Assembly: GCA_002410065.1 (NCBI GenBank)
Contig: DHQB01000003.1
Span: forward strand, 1-38,345
From: Bacteroidales bacterium UBA5349
Lineage (GTDB): Bacteria > Bacteroidota > Bacteroidia > Bacteroidales > Tenuifilaceae
DNA length: 38,345 nucleotides
Reading direction: 5' to 3'
In this document: piece by piece, positions 33,268-38,345 of the stretch
Numbering within the stretch: the stretch's first letter is position 1
Layout of the letters: the number at the start of each line of letters is the position of its first letter
Notes under the pieces: model-generated
The model's input: only the letters and a program-made list of their open reading frames with translations
What the model was told of the DNA's origin: nothing
Database searches by the model: none
Made by a program: the position numbers and the translations under genes

Positions 33268-35826
33268 ATGAAAAAATCTATTCTATTTATTCTTTTTGCG
33301 CTTCTTACACCAGTACTTCTGTTAGCGCAGCAGCCCCCAATGGGATTTACCTACCAGGCAGTAGTTAGAGATTTGGATGGAAAGCCATTGTCAAATCAAT
33401 CAATTGGAGTAAAAGTTACTCTTCAAAATGAAAACGGAGCAACTAAACACTACTCCGAAACCACAACGGCAACCACCACCTCTTTGGGTGTAGTAACTCT
33501 TGTTGTGGGAGAGGGTGTGCCTGTAACTGGCTCCTTCTCTGCGATTCCATGGGAATTGGGGGATATTTATATTAATGTAGCAGTAGACGCCGCCGGAGGA
33601 AACAACTACGTGAGCATGGGAAGCGCTAAGCTACAGTCGGTACCCTATGCCCTTTTTACCGCAAACAATGGTGCGGCAGTCTCGGGTGAGGGACAGGCAG
33701 GGCGTATTGCAATTTGGACTGACGAGTCAACCCTGTCGAGCCTAACGGCTTTATCTTACGATAATAGTTTTGAGGTAACTAGCCCCAGTGTGGCTGGCGA
33801 TGACGATCCCATTTTCGAGGTGAAGAACCGCGATGGCAAGGTAGTGTTTGGGGTTTATCAAACTGGCGTAAGGGTTTACGTTGACGATACACAGGTGAAG
33901 GGAAACCGAGGCGGTTTTGCCGTAGGTGGCTTTAGCGATCAAATAAAGGATGGAGGAATTGAGTATTTGCGAATTACGCCCGATAGCGCTAGAGTAAATG
34001 TTCGAAATCAGACTGGAACAAAAGGGAACCGGGGTGGATTTGCAGTTGGAGGCTTTTCCGATCAAATAAAGGAGAGTCCTTCAAACTTCTTAGATATTAC
34101 CCCTGAAAACTATTTTATCGGACATAATGCAGGCAAGTCAATTACTACCGGAAGATATAATCAGTTTATGGGATACAACGCAGGGCAGGCAACCACAAAC
34201 GGAGTATTTAATATTTTTGTGGGGCACAACGCAGGGCAGGCAAATACTACCGGAGGTGCTAATGTTTTTGTTGGGAAGGATTGCGGTCTTTATAATACTG
34301 AAGGGACGAGTAACGTTTTTATAGGACATGAGGTAGGCTACTTGAATACAACAGGACATAGAAACGTTTTTATAGGAAGTGAGGCGGGTTGGGCTAATGA
34401 AACAGGACTATATAACGTTTTTATAGGGAGCGAGGCAGGATTTGCCAACGAAACAGGAAATAATAACGTTTTCATTGGGAATGAAACAGGTCTTTCAAAC
34501 CAAGGCGGATTTGCCAATGTATATTTAGGCGATGGTGCCGGAAGGCTGGGTAAGTTCGCCTCATGGAACGTGTTTGTGGGCTACCAAAGCGGATTCAACA
34601 CATCAGGGACTCATAACGTATTTCTTGGGCACACTAGTGGTTATAGTAATACTACGGGTTTTAGCAATAATTTTATTGGCCAGGGGGCAGGCTATTCGAA
34701 TACAACTGGCACAAACAATATTTTTATTGGAAACGACGCTGGTCGGGAAAATCTTTCAAGTTCTGGAAATATATTTATGGGTAGAAGTGCAGGTTACCAC
34801 TCTACTGAGCACGGGAATACCATTATTGGGCATACTGCTGGCGAATTTCTCGAAACCGGCTCAAACAATACATTTTTGGGGGTTCATTCTGGACAAGAAC
34901 GTACAGGTGGAGGTAACAATTTAATTCTTGGATCTTATGCAAATTATAAGGGCGGCTCGGGTAACGATAACACAATTATTGGTGCTTTAGCTGGTGGTGA
35001 GGCAACGGGTTACAGAAATGTGCTCCTAGGTTTCCAAGCTGGTTACAACGAAAAAGGCAACGATAAGCTATATATAGCAAATAGTAATACAACTACTCCT
35101 TTAATTTGGGGTGATTTTAACCTAAAACAACTGAGGTTTAACGCTACAGCTGTTGGCATAAATGCTGCACCAAGTACTACGCAAACATTGCTTGTTGAGG
35201 ATATCAGGGCCTCAAATGATTCACCTGCTATTGTTGGCAAACATGATGTTACGAGTAATTGGGGAGTAGGTGTTAAGGGGATTGGTGGATATAAAGGTGT
35301 TGAAGGTATCGCGACTTTTGAGGGAGAAGGAACGCGATATGGTGTTTACGCTCAAGCCTCAGGCGGAACAACCAATTATGCAGGGTATTTTGTAGGGGAT
35401 GTTCGTGTGACAGGAAGTTTTGTTAACCCTTCCGACTTAAACCTAAAGCAGAACATAAAGCCCATAGCAAACGCTGTGCAAAAGATAATGCAGCTCAACG
35501 GAGTTTATTTTGAGTGGAAACCAACAACCAGATTCTCTGCGCCCGACAAAGACGGTAAATATTCTGATGGGGAAGAAGTTTCTAAAGAAACACAGGTTGG
35601 GGTTATTGCTCAGGAGGTTGAAAAGGTTTTCCCGGAAATTGTGCTTACTGATGAGCGCGGGATTAAATCGGTTGATTACACCAAGCTAACTCCATTGCTT
35701 ATTCAGGCAATTAAGGAGCAACAGCAAACAATCACTAATCAGAATGAGGTTATAGAAGTGCTGAAAAGCCAAAACGAACAAATTATGCAAAGGCTGCAAC
35801 AAATTGAAGAACAACTCAATAAATAG
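33268..35826 (+). CDS. Secreted fibre-like protein with NVFIG repeats and S74 chaperone domain
   Basis: This 852-residue protein has a signal peptide (KKSILFILFALLTPVLLLAQ). The head (about 22-130, PMGFTYQAVVRDLDG) is a beta domain common in Bacteroidota surface proteins. Two copies of a 40-residue unit with GNRGGFAVGGFSDQIK follow (about 210-280). Residues 281-599 are about 19 tandem repeats of 16-17 residues, consensus NVFIGxxAGxxNTTGxx, probably a beta-roll or beta-helix stalk. The C-terminal 131 residues are a Peptidase_S74 intramolecular chaperone. Autocleavage is expected before Ser722 in S722-D-L-N-L-K727, and the domain ends in a trimeric coiled coil (EQIMQRLQQIEEQL). The role is probably a trimeric surface or extracellular fibre; its target is unknown. 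Confidence 0.88.
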   Translation: MKKSILFILFALLTPVLLLAQQPPMGFTYQAVVRDLDGKPLSNQSIGVKVTLQNENGATKHYSETTTATTTSLGVVTLVVGEGVPVTGSFSAIPWELGDIYINVAVDAAGGNNYVSMGSAKLQSVPYALFTANNGAAVSGEGQAGRIAIWTDESTLSSLTALSYDNSFEVTSPSVAGDDDPIFEVKNRDGKVVFGVYQTGVRVYVDDTQVKGNRGGFAVGGFSDQIKDGGIEYLRITPDSARVNVRNQTGTKGNRGGFAVGGFSDQIKESPSNFLDITPENYFIGHNAGKSITTGRYNQFMGYNAGQATTNGVFNIFVGHNAGQANTTGGANVFVGKDCGLYNTEGTSNVFIGHEVGYLNTTGHRNVFIGSEAGWANETGLYNVFIGSEAGFANETGNNNVFIGNETGLSNQGGFANVYLGDGAGRLGKFASWNVFVGYQSGFNTSGTHNVFLGHTSGYSNTTGFSNNFIGQGAGYSNTTGTNNIFIGNDAGRENLSSSGNIFMGRSAGYHSTEHGNTIIGHTAGEFLETGSNNTFLGVHSGQERTGGGNNLILGSYANYKGGSGNDNTIIGALAGGEATGYRNVLLGFQAGYNEKGNDKLYIANSNTTTPLIWGDFNLKQLRFNATAVGINAAPSTTQTLLVEDIRASNDSPAIVGKHDVTSNWGVGVKGIGGYKGVEGIATFEGEGTRYGVYAQASGGTTNYAGYFVGDVRVTGSFVNPSDLNLKQNIKPIANAVQKIMQLNGVYFEWKPTTRFSAPDKDGKYSDGEEVSKETQVGVIAQEVEKVFPEIVLTDERGIKSVDYTKLTPLLIQAIKEQQQTITNQNEVIEVLKSQNEQIMQRLQQIEEQLNK

Positions 35827-35843
35827 AAAATTAATAATTTAAC

Positions 35844-35876
35844 AAAAAAGGCTGCTTTTTATAGGCAGCCTTTTTT
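35844..35876 (+). terminator. Terminator of the first fibre-like gene
   Basis: AAAAAAGGCTGC (35844-35855) and GCAGCCTTTTTT (35865-35876) form a strong stem with a 9-base loop and a T-run. It lies 18 bases past the stop. The same stem (GGCTGC/GCAGCC) follows the paralogue. Confidence 0.85.
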
Positions 35877-35880
35877 GTTG

Positions 35881-36029
35881 CTGCACGAGTCACCTCTCGT
35901 GTAGCTTTTGCCGTCGTAGATTTGCAATCCTTGCCGTTGCTGCCGCACGAGGCTCCAAGTGTGGCAACGAAGTAGTATTCGTTTCAAAAAATCCACTTAT
36001 GCTGGTGCGGATTGCAAATCCGCGCCAGC
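35881..36029. repeat. REP-like cluster of palindromic units
   Basis: Three hairpins lie in this intergenic stretch. CTGCACGAG/CTCGTGTAG (35881-35904) pairs at 8 of 9. CGTTGC...GCAACG with an inner CCGCAC/GTGTGG spans 35935-35969. GCTGGTGCGGATT-GCA-AATCCGCGCCAGC (36001-36029) pairs at 12 of 13. In addition GATTTGCAATCC (35919-35930) is the exact reverse complement of 36009-36020. GC content is above the surroundings. This resembles bacterial REP/BIME or small MITE-type elements; no RAYT-type transposase is in the window. Confidence 0.6.
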
Positions 36030-36378
36030 CTTGGTCTGACTATGTTTTGCATGTAACTTCACACTTAGATTTAAGAGCGTTAATATCCTTAAATATTTAA
36101 TTTGGTCAAAAAAGTACACCTCCATCATCTGATTTATAGAACTTTAATGTAAATTGGATATGAATTGCAATCTATATTTTTCAGTAAGGAACAACCAAAT
36201 AAGAGACTACCTGCACAACTGAGCCGCTAAATGGCGTTGATCTCAGCAAGGGTAAGCACAAATAAATAACTATATGTGCTTGCCTTAAATCAGCCCTTCG
36301 GGGCTCATTGGGTTGCTAAAAAGCGTTAAGACAATAATTTACCACACACGTAATCAATAACTAAAAAATCCTGCACAA
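36030..36378. other. Leader and promoter region of the second fibre-like gene
   Basis: This 349-base stretch has no gene. From about 36080 it resembles the leader of the first fibre-like gene in scattered blocks (for example TCAAAA-AGTACA, GTAAATTGGATATGAATT against GTAATTTAGATTTGAATT, and AACTAAAAAAT before the ATG). It contains the conserved hairpins listed separately. The -7 region is not clear; ATTTAATTTGG near 36097 is one base short of the consensus. Confidence 0.4.
36250..36305 (+). promoter_or_regulatory. Conserved leader RNA structure, copy 2
   Basis: GGTAAGCACA (36251-36260) pairs with TGTGCTTGCC (about 36275-36284) over 10 positions with one G-U. Then AGCCC-TTCG-GGGCT (36292-36305) forms a perfect UUCG-tetraloop hairpin. 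Relative to copy 1, the second stem changes a G-U to G-C, so pairing is kept while sequence varies. The start codon lies 73 bases further on. Confidence 0.5.
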
Positions 36379-38232
36379 ATGAAAAGGTTCGTACAATTCA
36401 TTCTTTTTGCGCTTCTTACGCCAGCACTTCTTTTAGCGCAGCAACCCCCAATGGGATTTACCTATCAGGCTGTAGTTCGAGATTTGGATGGAAAACCACT
36501 ATCAAACCAGCCAATTGGAGTAAAAGTTACTCTTCAAAATGAAAATGGGACAACAATACATTACTCTGAAACGGCAACTGCATCCACTACCTCTTTGGGA
36601 GTAGTGACCCTTGTTGTGGGTGAGGGTGAGCCTGTAGCAGGCTCATTCGCAAATGTTCCTTGGGAATTGGGTGATATTTACATTAGCATATCAGTAGATG
36701 CCGCTGGAGGAAATAACTACGTGAGCATGGGAAGCGCTAAGTTGCAGTCGGTACCCTATGCGCTTTTTACTGCAAACAATGGGGCAGCAGTCTCGGGCGA
36801 GGGACAGGCAGGGCGTATTGCATTTTGGACTGACGAGTCAACCCTGTCAAGCCTAACGGCTTTATCGTACGATAATAGTTTTGAGGTTACCAGCCCCAGT
36901 GTGGCTGGCGATGACGATCCTATTTTCGAGGTGAAGAACCGCGATGGCAAGGTGGTGTTTGGGGTTTACCAAACTGGCGTAAGGGTTTACGTTGACGATA
37001 CACAGGTGAAGGGAAACCGAGGAGGTTTTGCCGTAGGTGGTTTTAGCGATCAAATAAAAGAAGGAGGGATTGATTATTTGCGGATAACTCCTGATAGTGC
37101 TAGAGTAAATATTCGAAATCAGACTGGAACTAAAGGTAACCGCGGGGGCTTTGCTGTGGGAGGATTCTCTGACCAAACAAAAAGCCAATCAAATTACCTT
37201 CAACTAACCCCCGACAACTATTTTATTGGTCACGAGGTGGCTCAGAATATCGATGAAGGTATCCGAAACTCTGTAATCGGTTATCAAGCTGGCTACTCAT
37301 TGGTTAATGGTAGCGATAACATCTTTATTGGGAATAAAGCAGGGTTTAACACAGGGGGCTCAGGACTAGGGGGTAATGAGAATATTTTTATTGGCAACGA
37401 AGCGGGTTATTATTCAGCTTCTCCAGTTCGAAACGTTTTTATTGGACACCATGCTGGAAGAGAGAATGTTGGAGGCCAATATAATGTTTATGTAGGAAAT
37501 CTTGCAGGTACAAAAAGTTCAGGTTTTTACAATACTATTTTGGGGGGAGGGGCTGGTTCTGCAAATGATTTTGGAACGGGAAACGTTGTAATAGGCTACG
37601 TTGCGGGCAGAGATATGAAATCAGAAAAAAACGTATTTATTGGAATGGGAGCAGGTTATAACAACGCATCAACGGGCGAAGGTGGAAATGTTTTTATTGG
37701 CTGCTACGCTGGGGAAACACTCAGTACAGCAGACCATAGACTTGCCATAGCAAGCAATAGAACTACTCCACCCCTTATTTATGGTGAGTTCGACAATAAA
37801 AAGGTAGCCATTAATTCTACAGACCCATCTACATTCACCTTATTTGTAAACGGTACTATCGGGAATAGTAAAGGATTTTATTCAATCTTTGATAATTCAA
37901 ATCTGAAGGATTCTAAAAGAATAAACGATGCACTTTCAAAAATTGTTAACTTGATAGGCATTGAGTATTATTTAAAAGAGGAAGAAGGAGGTACTACCAA
38001 ACAAATTGAATTGAATGCAGAGGAGGCTATTGAAATAATCCCGGATCTGATTGATAAAAATGGTGAGCAATATGCCATAAACTACCCTAAGTTAACCGTA
38101 TTGCTTATTGAAGCAATTAAGGAGCAGCAGCAAACAATCTCTAATCTGAACGAGGTTATAGGGATTCTGAAAACTCGAGACGATCAGATTATGCAAAGGC
38201 TGCAACAAATTGAAGAACAACTTAAGAAATAG
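36379..38232 (+). CDS. Secreted fibre-like protein, paralogue with degenerate S74 domain
   Basis: This 617-residue paralogue of the preceding gene has a signal peptide (KRFVQFILFALLTPALLLAQ). The head and the two GNRGGFAVGGFSDQ units (to about residue 275) are nearly identical to the first copy. The stalk has only about 10 NVFIG-type repeats of 16-21 residues (about 281-452). The C-terminal part resembles the S74 chaperone, but the cleavage motif reads S507-N-L-K-D-S-K: the Asp is lost and no Lys stands five residues after the Ser, and the VGVIAQEVE segment is missing. The final coiled coil (DDQIMQRLQQIEEQLKK) is conserved. It probably forms a shorter, uncleaved fibre, perhaps mixed with the first; that is inference. 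Confidence 0.87.
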   Translation: MKRFVQFILFALLTPALLLAQQPPMGFTYQAVVRDLDGKPLSNQPIGVKVTLQNENGTTIHYSETATASTTSLGVVTLVVGEGEPVAGSFANVPWELGDIYISISVDAAGGNNYVSMGSAKLQSVPYALFTANNGAAVSGEGQAGRIAFWTDESTLSSLTALSYDNSFEVTSPSVAGDDDPIFEVKNRDGKVVFGVYQTGVRVYVDDTQVKGNRGGFAVGGFSDQIKEGGIDYLRITPDSARVNIRNQTGTKGNRGGFAVGGFSDQTKSQSNYLQLTPDNYFIGHEVAQNIDEGIRNSVIGYQAGYSLVNGSDNIFIGNKAGFNTGGSGLGGNENIFIGNEAGYYSASPVRNVFIGHHAGRENVGGQYNVYVGNLAGTKSSGFYNTILGGGAGSANDFGTGNVVIGYVAGRDMKSEKNVFIGMGAGYNNASTGEGGNVFIGCYAGETLSTADHRLAIASNRTTPPLIYGEFDNKKVAINSTDPSTFTLFVNGTIGNSKGFYSIFDNSNLKDSKRINDALSKIVNLIGIEYYLKEEEGGTTKQIELNAEEAIEIIPDLIDKNGEQYAINYPKLTVLLIEAIKEQQQTISNLNEVIGILKTRDDQIMQRLQQIEEQLKK

Positions 38233-38256
38233 AGAATTTAAACACTCAACAAGGAG

Positions 38257-38283
38257 GGCTGCTTTTTATGGGCAGCCTTTTTT
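38257..38283 (+). terminator. Terminator of the second fibre-like gene
   Basis: GGCTGC (38257-38262) pairs with GCAGCC (38272-38277) and is followed by six T residues. It matches the terminator after the first paralogue in both stem and position. Confidence 0.8.
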
Positions 38284-38345
38284 GCTGCGCTTAAAGGGCA
38301 ACATCTAAATACATATTGATGTTTTCCTGACTTGTTCCTTTTAGT

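Noticed and set aside
34100..35060. Regular roughly 51-base direct repeats resembling a CRISPR-like or minisatellite array
   Set aside because: They lie in one long open frame and encode the NVFIG protein repeats; units are diverged at silent sites and there are no unique spacers.

Overview
This window looks like a chromosomal segment of a Bacteroidota bacterium, most likely a Bacteroidales or Marinilabiliales relative. The evidence is AT-rich DNA, Fibrobacter-paralogous (FISUMP) lipoproteins with a CKKDD sorting signal, the long three-domain IspG, membrane-bound AraC regulators, TPR and PAS histidine kinases with stand-alone CheY-like partners, several TAnnTTTG-type -7 promoter elements, and secreted proteins built from a 'PMGFTYQAVVRD' head, NVFIG repeats and an S74 chaperone domain. 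No rRNA, tRNA, CRISPR array, integrase or transposase gene was seen.

Layout. (1) 1-3000: two tandem, minus-strand FISUMP surface lipoproteins made of the same modules and each followed by the same hairpin. (2) 3500-5650: a LuxR-type response regulator, then an orphan Imm5-like immunity gene bracketed by an attC-like 130-bp folded repeat and a truncated second copy (a candidate mobile gene cassette), then a His-tailed periplasmic DUF6448-like protein. (3) 5778-9130: a 7TM AraC-type regulator and an S9 prolyl-oligopeptidase lipoprotein. (4) 9238-16492: a heavy-metal efflux island on the minus strand: His-rich secreted protein, RND adaptor, RND pump, TolC-type channel, a small CDF-like transporter with a CxxxC replacement in its metal site, and a 59-residue winged-helix protein, closed by a terminator. 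A 17-bp perfect palindrome overlaps a -7-like element in front of the adaptor gene. (5) 16621-19996: orphan NtrC-type regulator and ispG.

(6) 20140-26108, plus strand: a double Usp protein, then two paralogous histidine kinase plus single-domain response regulator pairs. The first has a membrane and PAS sensor. The second has a periplasmic TPR sensor that is separated from its kinase by what looks like a one-base frameshift. (7) 26235-32914: an OsmC protein, then a trehalose locus. A minus-strand pair (beta-phosphoglucomutase fused to a GH65 phosphorylase, plus a uridine-kinase-like P-loop kinase) is divergent from a fused trehalose-6-phosphate synthase/phosphatase. Together they could make trehalose and recover it as hexose phosphates.

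(8) 33000-38345: two secreted paralogous fibre-like proteins with a shared structured 5' leader, shared head sequence, 16-17-residue NVFIG repeats (about 19 and 10 copies) and a C-terminal S74 chaperone domain. The domain keeps its S-D-x-x-L-K autocleavage signature only in the first copy. A REP-like palindromic cluster lies between them.

The most notable unexplained items are the attC-like/Imm5 cassette, the CxxxC CDF-like protein, the unusual kinase beside the GH65 fusion, and the S74 pair with its conserved leader RNA and loss of the cleavage dyad in one copy.
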